Positions 1 through 10,560 of a stretch of DNA of 64,000 bases are shown one piece after another. How positions within the stretch are numbered: the stretch's first letter is position 1; each line of letters starts with the position of its first letter. A model generated the notes under the pieces. The model had not been told where the DNA came from. It did no database searches and saw only the letters and a program-made list of their open reading frames with translations. Made by a program: the position numbers and the translations under genes. The stretch is from NCBI GenBank assembly GCA_023374045.1, contig CM041780.1:35073765-35137764 (forward strand), read 5' to 3'. The DNA is from Limonium bicolor (lineage: Eukaryota > Streptophyta > Magnoliopsida > Caryophyllales > Plumbaginaceae).

Positions 1-234
1 GGGTTTCTTGAGAGGGGGAGGAGCAACTTGTATCTCTTGTCCTTCCTGTGAAGGACCTGCTGTCTCGGTCTGCTGTGGGGTGGTCTCTACGTCTGCTTTC
101 TTTGATTTCTTTTTACCACTTCGTGTGGTGCGTTTTTGCCGGTCTACTATCCCCAGTCAGGAGCAGCTGTCCTATAGGATCATCAATAGGATCATCAGCC
201 ACTGAGGAAAAAAACAAACACACATTAGATCAAT

Positions 235-318
235 ATTCATGGAACGATGTATAATTGCAAAAATAAACATAAAACAATTCATGGAACGATGTATAATTGC
301 AAAAATAAACAACAATAA
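235..318. repeat. Two-copy 42 bp direct tandem repeat in the CACTA 3' region
   Basis: The unit beginning attcatggaacgatgtataa occurs at 235 and again at 277, almost identical over 40 bp. It lies downstream of the transposase stop (gene on the minus strand) in noncoding DNA. The rest of 1-389 shows no coding signal on either strand. It looks like a recent local duplication; no function can be assigned. Confidence 0.75.
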
Positions 319-389
319 TACGAATTATATAATGTACTTTCAACCAATGGTGTTACCTAGACATAGTAACATATATCATGATCTGTTTT

Positions 390-3300
390 CTACCCAAACC
401 CCTCATTATGGTCTGATCGAGCGTAGATGGTCTGAACATCATCATTTTGTAAATCATCAGTTGAATCATGCAGCCCTGTATGCAACGATACAGGTTCATC
501 TATCATCTCATTATCATCATCGTCGTTGTTTTCATCCTCAAACAAAACCGGTCTTCTCCTGGAAGAACAACATGCCCATCTACTAGCTTTTGGGTCTTCA
601 ACATAAAACACCTGGTCACAGTCTTTACCCAACACAAACTGATCTTCCTTATTAGTTGTAACACGTGAAAGATCAACCAAAATAAGTCCTTTATCATTTT
701 GGAGTCCATGTCGGTTTGTCCACCAATTGCAGCAGCGGAACAATAGAAACGAATCAATGTGATAGTTTAGTTCCCATATGTCCTCTATCACACCATAATA
801 CAACTACTACTACTCGTTGTTGAACCTGGTTACCTAGACCATATTCAGTCACCGATGCTTCAATTTTTACCCCACTGTTCTGATGTATTGATTTAGCATC
901 TTGGCGTGCAGAGTGTAGTATGTGCATCCATTAATGTCATATACCTTCAAACGATACGACATCTGTTCCAGAACCAACAGCTAGACTCTGATGATTCTTC
1001 ACTGACATCTTCGGGTTCAATGAAGCTTGCTTAAACACATATTCCTTAAACCATGGACGAATACTCGATTTTGTTCTTTTTTAAGCCAGATACGTTTTGG
1101 TAGGGTTTTGTCGACTCAACTCAGCAATGTGAAATCGAAGTAGGGTTCAACAACCTCAAGGTGTTGTAGTACAAACAAATGTGCCTGATTAATAGATCAC
1201 GAGAGATACGAATAACCTTTTTGCCAATAACTCCTTTACCCGCCAAATCTACCATGGTGACGTGGTTGGGAATACCAATTGACTCTGCATCGTTCAAATA
1301 ACTTGTTACGAATTCTGTGACTTCCTCAGTCACTGTTGCTTCGATGATACTGCCTTCCGGTCTATATCTGTTTTTCATTCAACCCTTCAGAATCCCCATA
1401 TATTGTTCGAAAGGATACATGTAACGTAAGTAAACCGGACCACAATATTTGATCTCTCGGACAATATGCACTACTAAATGCACCATTATGTCGAAGAAAG
1501 ATGGTGGGAAATAAATCTCAAGCTGGCATATTGTCACAACAATTTCATGTTGCCAGATCATCGAGGGTGTCTGAGTCAATTGCCTTGCAGCAGACAGCGT
1601 TGAAGAAGAAACATAATCGAGTTATAGCATTTCTGACATTTTCTGGTAATATCCCTCGTATTGCAACTGGAAGAAGATGCAACATTAACACATGATAATC
1701 ATGAGATTTCATGCCTAACAGTTTCAAATCCTTCATAGAAACTAGGTTCTTCCAGTTTGAAGAGTACCCAGATGGTACCTTCAATGTGTGCAAACACTTG
1801 CAAAAACTTAATTTTTCACTCTTAGAGAGGGTATAACACGCAGGAGGTAGATATGTTCGCTTCTCATCCCTATATGGGTGTAGTTCTTTCCGTATGCGCA
1901 ACTCTTGCATATCTCTCCTCACCTTCAATCCGTCTTTCGTCTTGCCGGGTATGTTGAGCAAAGTACCACACAATGCCTCACCGACGTTCTTCACAATGTG
2001 CATGATATCCAAACAATGTCGAACAGCAGGATGCCGCCAATACGGTAGATCCCAAAAAATGGAACGTTTTTCCAAATGTTCTTCGGCGGCTTGGATGTTT
2101 CCAAATACATTTTCATGTCTTTTACCTTTGCATACACTTCTCTGAATTCAAAGGCAGACGAGCCACACGAGTCTCGGGCTCATTGTTGAACAGCTTTCGC
2201 TTTCTCGAACGGTAAGGATGGTCTACTGGAAGAAACCGTCGATGACACATATAAACATTTTTGCCGCAGTGCTTCAGACGATCTGAACATGTGTCATCCT
2301 CACATACCGGACACGCTTTGAATCCTTTCACCGAGTATCCTGACAAGTTCCCATAGGCAGGAAAGTCGTTAACAGTACAGAACACATCGCCTTCAGTGTG
2401 AAATTTTCTTTCGCATGAGCATCATATACCACTGTCCCTTCATTCCACAACAAGTTCAGATCGTCGATCAGTGGTGCAAGATATACGTCAATGTTATGAC
2501 CAGGTTGCTTGGGACCAGAAATTAGGAGTGATAACATAATGTATTTTCGTTCATGCACAACCATGACGGTAAATTATAGATCACTAGTAGCACCGGCCAA
2601 GTGCTGTGCTGACTGCTCAACGTGCCATACGGGTTCATCCCATCGGTACATAATCCAAGTCTCAGATTCCTATCCCTCATCCCCAAAATGATGTTTAAAT
2701 TTCTGTTGATATTTCTCCACTGAGGTCCGTCTGCAGGATGTCTTAATTTTTCATCAATTTTTCTACCATCCGCGTGCCATCGTAAGTTCTTCGCATCTTC
2801 GGGTTGGCAAACAAACCGTTTGAATCTAGGAATTATCGGCCAAGTACCACAATAATTTCACTGGACGATTTTTTTTCTGAAAGGAGGAATCCTCATCCTT
2901 GTCCTTGTACCGGGACAACAAACATTTAGGACACTTGTCTAGATGTTCGTATTCACCCCTATAAAGCACACAATTATTTGGGCAAGCATGAATCTTTTTA
3001 TATTCAACCCCATTGGACACATCCATTTCTTTGCCTCGTAGGTGGATGTAGGAAGACCATTCTCATCAGGAAGCATATCATGTATCAGCTCTAGAAATGA
3101 CGTGAAACACTTGTCACCAACTCCATATTTCCCTTTAAGTTGAACAAATTAAGTACAGCAGTCAATTTTGTGTATTTAACGCACGAAGGTACAAAGGTGT
3201 CTTTGATGCGTCCAACAATCTTTGATACTCTTCCGGCTTATCGACAAAAGTATCGGCAACATTTTCTAACATTTCATCCATTTGTTCATCATGGTGAGTG

Positions 3301-3664
3301 GTCACGCTGTCATCGAATCCTGAATCACTTAACGGTACCGACTCATTGATGGTATTGAATGGGTGTGGGCGGTACTTGCGTAACGTGGATCATGAGCACT
3401 TGATGATGTTGAAGCACTAGCTGCAACAGTTTCTCCATGAAAATTCCATCTTCTGTAATGTGGCATGAATCCACGGGACTTAAGATGAAATCTAATTTCC
3501 TCAATGTCTTCATATTTCCTTACGACCCCACAGTCAACACAAGGACATGAAATCTTGTCCGCCTTTGTTATGTCCTTGTGTTGCACTGCCGCTTTGAGAA
3601 ACTCTTTCAGCTTCTCATCAAAATAGTTATCCCCTCGATAACCGTACATCCAGTCACGCTCCAT
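390..3664 (-). pseudogene. Broken tnp2-type CACTA transposase (TNPD-like)
   Basis: Plant CACTA transposase remains, read right to left. A start at 3664 opens the transposase-associated N-terminal domain (MERDWMYG, then a CPCVDCG zinc-binding-like motif near 3540). The tnp2 catalytic region follows over roughly 3100-2130 (ACPNNCVLYRGE, CPKC, DGMNPYG, CPVCEDDT). A DUF4218-like part spans 2075-1300 (SIFWDLPYW, RHCLDIMHI, GTLLNIPGKTKDG, CGPVYLRYMYPFE, NRYRPEGSI). A DUF4216-like C-terminal part lies at 803-390. The domain order matches intact plant CACTA transposases, which cut and paste the element in the nucleus by binding subterminal repeats. The frame changes at several points (near 3330, 3100, 2830, 2560, 2120, 1540 and 1380) and stops intervene. 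Some breaks may be introns, but most look like indels, so I call it a pseudogene. It would need an active relative to supply transposase. Confidence 0.85.
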
Positions 3665-5639
3665 TCTATATATGAAAACAAAAACAATGTTTAGATTGAT
3701 TTGTCTTTCAGTTTTCGTCTGCATTTATATATGGAGCATGTTTCTACTGGATGTACGGTTGCAACCAAACTCAGCACTACTCTATGGTTACAACCTAACT
3801 AACGTAGCCTAAGTACTCTAACTTTCCAACATAACTAATCTAGCCTTATTCTAACAATTCTAACACATTTAATTTAACTTCAACAAATCATTGCATTATT
3901 AAAACAAAAAATAAAGTTTAATTACTTACTTGTTTTAGTTTGTACAGAGGGGGAAGCTAGGACATGCTTTTTGGTGATGGGCTGGGAAAGTACTGGTACA
4001 AATCCAATAGCAGATTCAGAAGACCTGACAAGAAAAGTAAAGATTGTTATACACAAATAACAAATAAAATTAATTAATAAGACTATTACGATTCTAGAAA
4101 AAATTCGGCATGACTTTACGTAATCGTGTTAATCCCATGCTTATCATTAAGCATTCACCAACATCTTATTTACCACGACAAATAAATTCCACAATTGGCA
4201 GCAACCATTCGCAATCACTCAATATTAACCACAACCACTTTTTCGCATAATTAATTAAACAAACAAAGAGAAAACATAGATGAAGATGTTACCTTTTCAC
4301 TCTTACTTCACAGTAGAATAAATGAGGAAGAAGAAGTAGAGACCACCCCAATTACTGCAGACAGCGGGGAAACAAGGAAATAATATTAGGGGGGGCAGAA
4401 AATCCATTATTATAAGCATTATCATATTAAGAAAATAAAAAAGAACATCCAATAGATGATATTATTACCTTTCAGCTCATGCTGCACAACAGAAGCAATG
4501 AGGAAGAAAGAGACCTAGAGACCACCCCAATTACTGCAGACAGCAGACACGTGAAGCAAGGTAATAAAATTAGGGGGGGCAAGAATCCATTACTATAAGC
4601 ATTATCATATTAAGCACGTATATACTGCAATGTAATGGGAGAACATAGATGTTATAAAGTTATAGATCTTACCACTTTATTAATGTGAAACTTGAAGTTA
4701 ATTTTTTTAATAGTTTGAGAATTAAGAACAAAATGATTTGTAGTTATTCATTTTCTTTTCGTAGTAGTTTTATTTACAATTTCAATCAATATGAATTTAA
4801 ATTATAAATTTGTTATATATGAATTGTTATATATGAATTGTTATATATGAATTGTTGTCTAAAACAACATATTAAGCTAGTTTTTTACAGGATTTTTTAA
4901 TTAATAGTCTATTTTTTTTTGCAGGAATTATGTAAAATAATAATAGTCAACAACATATATACATATGAATTCTCAACTTTTTATGTAAACAAACGACTTA
5001 TATATGGTTTATGACATTGGTATCATGTAGTCATTATGTAATGAATTCAACATATAACGTTTAGATCTAATTAGTTTAGTAACAAAATTCATATACAATA
5101 AATCTATTAAAACTTTGTTTGAATTACAAAATTGTTTATTACATCTATATAATGAAAAGTTAAAACTTATAGTGTGGAAAAAAAATATAAATTATAAAAT
5201 GGTATATAAATACTTGCACTAAGTTATTTTATATAGTAGATGTTTATATGCATTATTTGTATATTGATTTGCAATTTTAGTTTTAAATATTATCATAGTT
5301 TCATAGTCATGTTTATAATATTAGTTCTATATTATATAATTAAATTTATCATCCGTATCATTAACCCCGTTTTATCCGTATCCGTACTTCGTATCGCATA
5401 TTTATATAACTAAACTCCCGTACCGTTTTTTACAACTTTGGGTTGTATGCAGAGGGCACAAACAGCAACAATATCAACTCAGACATTTTATCGAACACCT
5501 TATATGCACAACTATTTATACTTGTTCAATAACCTATCTATATTCAAATTATGCACACACAACTAAACTAACAATCAATAACTATATTACAACTAATTAT
5601 TCAATCAACAAGACAATAATTAAAATATTTCGAAATTAC
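3665..5639. other. AT-rich noncoding region upstream of the transposase
   Basis: About 2 kb between the transposase start (3664) and the GC-rich leader. No reading frame of note on either strand. Composition is strongly AT-rich with many ATATAT and GAATT runs, and it contains the tandem duplication listed separately. It probably represents a 5' intron and upstream spacer of the transposon gene, since plant CACTA genes often have such introns. No splice pair could be fixed by eye. Confidence 0.5.
4306..4614. repeat. Tandem duplication of about 160 bp inside the CACTA element
   Basis: Two diverged copies, about 4306-4437 and 4468-4614, share gagaccaccccaattactgc, then a poly-G stretch (attaggggggg) and tataagcattatcatattaa. 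The copies differ by small indels. Noncoding; probably replication slippage or unequal exchange. Confidence 0.75.
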
Positions 5640-5890
5640 AAATCGAATTCGAACCTAGGGTTCCGCTAGAACCGACGATCGACGCCTGCGACCAGTTCTC
5701 TCTGTTGCGACTGCGACGGCAACTGCGGCGGTGGACGATGGCGGCGCGCACTGAAGTAGAAGGTGGAGGTGGTGGTGGTGGCGGAGTCGCAGACGTCGAG
5801 AGGAATCGCCGTCGCCTCTTCTTCGTTCTCGAAATATTACAGAAGAGAATGAAGAGGAGAGACGATGCGGAGTCGATTTGGGGGAAATAA
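5640..5890 (-). other. GC-rich 5' leader of the CACTA transposase gene (putative)
   Basis: A sharp island of GC-rich, CG-containing sequence in AT-rich surroundings, next to the subterminal repeats. On the minus strand it looks like a plant 5' UTR or first exon (runs of CCACCACCACC, then aaccctag). This is where CACTA transcription should begin. A forward-strand reading frame at 5705-5890 with a run of glycines is most simply the antisense of this leader. It could also be a captured host-gene fragment; the sequence alone cannot decide. Confidence 0.45.
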
Positions 5891-6137
5891 AAGAACTCTA
5901 TCGCAGCGGTTCCTACTAAGAACCGCTGAGATAGGTCTGTAAAAAGACCTATCGCAGCGGTTCTTAGTAGGAACGCTGCGATAGAGTTCTTTTTTTTTTT
6001 AACGACCCTAGCGCAGCGGTGTTACTTACAAACCGCTGAGATAGGTGTGCGGGTTTTTAAAATTGGCCTATCTCAGCGGTTTTATTACAACCGCTGCGGT
6101 AGGGGCGCTGCGATAGACCATTTCTGTACTACTAGTG
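5891..6137. repeat. CACTA subterminal inverted-repeat array and terminal inverted repeat
   Basis: About nine copies, in both orientations, of a 13-14 bp motif close to CTATCGCAGCGGTT or its complement. The first four form a large stem: a 43 bp arm from about 5891 pairs with an arm ending about 5992 around a loop of about 14 bases. Shorter hairpins follow near 6009-6050 and 6067-6102. The array runs into the CACTA terminus at 6137. Clustered subterminal motifs of this type are where CACTA-encoded proteins bind to bring the ends together. Confidence 0.85.
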
Positions 6138-7250
6138 CTTGAAGCAAAGGAGAGTAAATAATATGTTAGAAACACAGCTCAAGCTCCTCCCATGGTGATT
6201 CCTCTTGGCACCGGAATGGAGCTCTTGGGATTTTGAAAGGATAGGATTGAAGAGCTTGATGATGAGAGGAAGAGATTGGTGGTGTTTGTTTTTGATTTGG
6301 TTAAGTGAGCTAGAAATATGGGCAATGGAAGATGGCATTTGGTGCTGTTGCTGTAGCATCACCGTGAGAAACAGAAAGAAGAGAGGTAGAAGAGAGCTTA
6401 GAAGCGGTTGAAATGAAGAGGAAGGGAGAAATGAAGATAAGTCCTACCTTAGAAGATATTAAGTAAGTAGAAGTAGAATAGTACTTTACTTTTAAGCTTT
6501 ACTTTAGTTATTGATTTCTTTTACATATTGGTGACTCACACTTGAAAACGGCCCCCATTTAGTTAGAAGGGTACTTTAGTCTTTATTTGTCAATTTAATT
6601 ACTTATGATAACATATGTTACAAACTAGCTTATAAAATCACTATTCACAAAAACAAGGCACATAGAAGTGAAATTTTTATTTCCCATTGATATAGCCACC
6701 CAAATGTGATACTATATAGTACACATATATATTTAGAGTAATGGTGGACATTTAGCCACTCAAAACTCATTTACAGACATTTTTCAAAAACGTGCTTTAA
6801 GACTCCTTAAAGCACATTTTGTGTTTTAACTTGTTCTTCAAGCTTGGTTTTTCTTTAGTAATTGATTTAATATGTTCATTAACATATAATAGGTATAGGT
6901 ATGACCATTGGTCTTATACAAATTTATCCCAAGCTAGAGCACATTTTGCTCTTATTGACTTTAAGGTATTCTCTTGTGTTTTGTTTGGTTTCATTGTCTA
7001 CCAAGGTTTCCTAAGGACTTAATTAGCCTTTTTAAATCATACTTGAATATTATTAAGTCTTGGTAGGCTCTTTGGGTCCAAACCAAGTTCGCTCATAGCT
7101 TAGAGCATGTTTTTTGCTCAAACTGTGTCTTAGTGCTTTATTGCATTTTACTATGGTTTAAATTGTTCACTGATGTTTCTAGGGCACTTTTTAGCCTTTA
7201 CATACCATAGTTTGATATTTAAACCACATATCAAGGTTTGGGGTATTTCA
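6138..7250 (-). mobile_element. 5' part of a family E gypsy LTR, cut by the CACTA insertion
   Basis: The minus strand from 7250 begins TGAAATACCCCAAACCTTG and runs to the CACTA junction at 6137/6138. It aligns in order with the start of the solo LTR at 18773: both share AACACAAAATGTGCTTTAAG, CCCATTGAT near the middle and TTTGGTGCCAAG near the end. There is no polypurine tract upstream of 7250, so this is the left edge of an insertion (a 5' or solo LTR) rather than a 3' LTR. The five flanking bases gtctt (7251-7255) should be one copy of its target duplication. No protein coding. Confidence 0.75.
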
Positions 7251-7476
7251 GTCTTAAGTATTTGTTTTAATGTAATCCCTTCATGACATCTGCTCGTTAT
7301 TTAGGCGTTCATAGTTTGTAGTTACTGTAAGTTTTGAACATTTATTATCGCCCTTCGGCGGACCAAGTAAAAACTGACTTTCTATTCCTCACTGTTCTAT
7401 CACACACCCTGTATCCCAAGGCTAATTTTGGTTGTACTCAGTTCTCAGAGCGCAACTACGCTCTGATACCACTTTT
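7251..7476 (-). other. Primer-binding site and first ~225 bp of the family C internal region
   Basis: Between the family C LTR and the inserted family E LTR. The minus strand from 7471 to 7460 reads TGGTATCAGAGC, the tRNA-iMet primer site used by many plant gypsy elements, five bases from the LTR end. After it come about 200 bases without coding content before the family E insertion. The rest of element C (gag, pol, 3' LTR) must lie left of the nested insertions, outside the window. Confidence 0.8.
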
Positions 7477-7795
7477 TGTAACACCCCAACCCGAAATCCA
7501 ATAACCTGTACGATGATAGCTCCCAAATAACTAGAAATGCAGCGGGAAATATATACATAACAACGGGTGGTGCTACAACGCCGCTAGTCACCCATGTGAC
7601 TAACAAGGCTAACTCCAATACAACTTACAAATGATGCGGTCTGAGCGCTGAATACAAACCTCTTAAAACACCAAAGACATAATAAAGGTACGGTACTTGT
7701 AAAATGATTCCGGTGATAACATCCCCTGTCTTAATTCTACCCCCCCCTACACTCGGTCGGGTCAACTCTTCATTCTCAGGTACCTGGAATTGTTT

Positions 7796-7863
7796 AGCCA
7801 TGAAATGGCTCAGCAAAATAATTTGCCGGTATGAAAAAACGTGCAGCCCACAAGCTACTGGGC
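7796..7863 (-). promoter_or_regulatory. Three-hairpin LTR module, family C
   Basis: Minus-strand order: stem GCCCA/TGGGC with TAGC in the loop (7863-7846); stem CGGCAAA/TTTGCTG (7828-7811, one G-U pair); stem AGCCAT/ATGGCT (7810-7796); then CCAGGTACCTGAG. The same order of hairpins with different but still paired stems occurs in the other LTR families here. Position is about 320 bp before the LTR 3' end, in presumed R/U5. The function is unknown. Confidence 0.6.
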
Positions 7864-8215
7864 CACACCAACTATTTTGTCGAATACATGCAAGTCATTT
7901 TAAAAAGCTGTATAAGCATCGTAACATAATCATAACAAGCATCCATTCAAGGATAACAATGTCACACATAACAAGACTGCAGAAGGTCAAGATAGTTGTC
8001 CTGTAATAATCATCGGTAGTCAGATCCTCACAATGGACTAACATGTATATAAAGAGTACTTCACAACAGTGGAGGTATAGTGACCTCTTTACCCTCCTTC
8101 ATGGAGTAAGATAGTCGGGTATGATAAACCCTTAGACGAGATGGGACTCTCGTACATTAGGTGGGTAATTAGTCCCTCAGAAGATAACGTAGTTAACTCC
8201 TGTACTTTAGAAAGG

Positions 8216-8369
8216 GGGAATCGAACCCTCGAGAGGAAATAAGTCTTCCTCCCCACTTGAACTGTTGGGAATTGAACCCTCGAGAGGAATGAAGTCTTTC
8301 TCCCCACTTGAACTTATTGGGAATCGAACCCTCGAGAGGAATAAAGTCTTCCTCCCCACTTGTACTGTT
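8216..8369. repeat. Three tandem ~52 bp repeats in the family C LTR
   Basis: Units start at 8216, 8267 and 8319 and share gggaatcgaaccctcgagag and tcctccccacttg. They lie at about 86 percent of LTR length, close to where the A/B LTRs carry their 45 bp array, but the sequence is unrelated. There are no spacers, so it is not a CRISPR array. Confidence 0.85.
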
Positions 8370-9799
8370 CCGTCGTGACGTAAATTGTGTAGGAGACGAC
8401 CTGTGACAGGTACAACTCCGTAGCTGCATGGCCAGCTCCAACTGGGCTCCTCGTTCTCGTAGTTTAGAATAGTTAAGTGTCACTCAAGGACAATGATCAG
8501 AACACAGTGTGTATTGTCGGTTGTCACGTTTAGGACAACGACGTTTGTTATAAAGTGAAGTTAGTGATAAACTTGAGTACAAGTTCTCGGTATAACAAAG
8601 CACAGGTATTATCCACTGGTAAGGTAGTGTTGTATGCATGGGACATACACGTTACAGTTAGCAACATCACGCACACAGAATAACACAACAGTGCACAAGA
8701 GTAATACAACATTTACAACAATTATCTTGGTCGTTATTTCAAACAACAGATAGCACACAGCCGGTGTAATCCGGTAGAAAACAGACTGCAAGAATTCCAT
8801 ACCGTTCACCGTAGACTGTACTTGTTTTAGTTCCCGGTCAACGTCTGGTCAAACAATGTCCTAGAATAGGATTAATCTGAGAGTGTTAATTTATGTAACT
8901 CTCGTATAATAATTTCATTGATTCAAGAAACGATTTCATATTCGTTACTTCATGTGAGTTTATTTCTTTATACTTAGGTAGTTTCTTTAACCTCCTTTCC
9001 TTACTATTATTTAAGGTATTTATATATTTCCAAAACATGTAGTCCTAATTTATAAGACTTATATTGTGCGGTAATTTCTTTTAATGACACTCATGATTGG
9101 ATGTATAACTTATTTGTTATTCCTTTTGATTTATCTTTAAATCCTTTAATGTATATAACTATATATTCATGTACCAATTATGCTACATGTTTTACCATTG
9201 TCCAAATGACATAGCAATTTATAATTTTATCAATGACATTTATTGGTCACATGTTTTAATCCTCCTCTTAGCTTTTTCTTAAAATATACTATAGCTCCAA
9301 ATATTATTTTGTGTTTCCACATTAAATTCCTTTATTCATTTCCTTTTGATTTACTTAAAATCTAAATATATATATTTCATACACATGTATTATTTATGAT
9401 ACTCTATATATAATTGTCTAAATGACATAACCACTTAATAAATCTTCAAACTATTTACATGCCACACATGGACATATTATACCCATATCTTTTATTATTC
9501 ACAAACTAACCAAACAAATATTATTTCTTTACAAATGAATTACTTGTACTTGTATATCTATAGTTTTAATTTCATAAATCCTTAAATCATAATTTCCTTT
9601 TCTATATTTCCAAAATCCATATAGGACCTACAAATATTTTTATTCTCATAAATACAACATACCTTTCGGTTATCTTATTATAACCACATTTATTTCTTAA
9701 ACTTTACATTATACTCCAAATACATTATAATACATAGTTTTATTTTCTTAATTAATTAATTCACTAAACAACCACTATAATTTTAATTATTATTTGAAC

Positions 9800-10560
9800 A
9801 CCATAACTTTAATAAATCACCAATTAGCCACATTCATTTTCGGCTTTGCCATATTTTTCATATAATTACATTTCAACTCTAATCTCTTATATTATATAGT
9901 TTTAATTCCTTATTTAATTATATTACAAGACCACCATTAATATTTCGGTATATGACTTTTGAACATTATAACTTTTCGAAAATTACAATTTGGCCTCTCA
10001 AACTTTCAGCCTTAATATAATATCTTCAATAATTACATTTAACCACAAAATCTTATAAACTTTACATAATGTCTTTTAAACTATAGTTTCAATTTTGTTC
10101 TTCTTAATTGCTGAATATATACATATAAATCTTAAATTACAAACTAGCCCAAGTAATTCGGCTTTGGTCATGTACTTTTCCATTAATTACATTTTCACCC
10201 CAAAACTTTATAATAGTTATTTAATAACTTATAAACTATAGTTTAAATATATTATTTCCTCAAAATTTCGAAAGTGAACTTCATGATTCTCTTAATTATG
10301 AATTCGCCCCGTATTAAATTCCAAACTTTCATAAATTACATAATAGCCCAAAACTTTATAAATTGTTATTTTAACACTTGTTTAAATTATCTAAAATTCA
10401 TACTTAATTCCTAATCTTATATTATATCATATTTATCCCAAGGCACCTTTAACTCTCGGTTTTTATAGTATATGCACCAAACTTTGTAAAAATTACATTT
10501 TAGCCACATAACTTAATTAATTAGCCATTTAAGCACTAATAAAATATTTTTAACTCTCCA
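9800..10560. repeat. Degenerate AT-rich repeats in the family C LTR
   Basis: Five or six loose copies of a 90-150 bp pattern built on aattacattt followed by gccacaaaactttataaa (for example near 9985, 10045, 10185, 10335 and 10490). They are much diverged. The surrounding 8900-11000 has no genes and is otherwise plain AT-rich LTR sequence. Confidence 0.4.

Larger units (their letters stand above)
1..6137 (-). mobile_element. CACTA (En/Spm-type) DNA transposon, 5' part; the other end is outside the window
   Basis: A class II CACTA transposon read on the minus strand. Its terminal inverted repeat begins at 6137: the minus strand there reads CACTAGTAGTACAGAAATGG, the diagnostic CACTA terminus. 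Inside the terminus is a 250 bp subterminal array of inverted repeats, then a GC-rich leader, a long AT-rich noncoding stretch and a tnp2-type transposase. The expected 3 bp target duplication would be ctt (6138-6140) on this side, but the partner copy is off-window. The element is inserted in a gypsy LTR of family E, so it is younger than that LTR. Family assignment rests on the TIR plus transposase domains and is firm; completeness cannot be judged. Confidence 0.9.

Noticed and set aside
5705..5890. Forward-strand 61-codon frame with a glycine run
   Set aside because: Best explained as the antisense of the GC-rich leader of the CACTA gene; low complexity, no domain.
7251..7476. A very short complete element between two minus-strand LTRs
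   Set aside because: The left LTR belongs to another family and has no polypurine tract before it, so it is a nested insertion and not the 3' LTR of C.
8216..8369. Regular direct repeats resembling a CRISPR array
   Set aside because: Units are contiguous with no unique spacers, and the context is a plant LTR.
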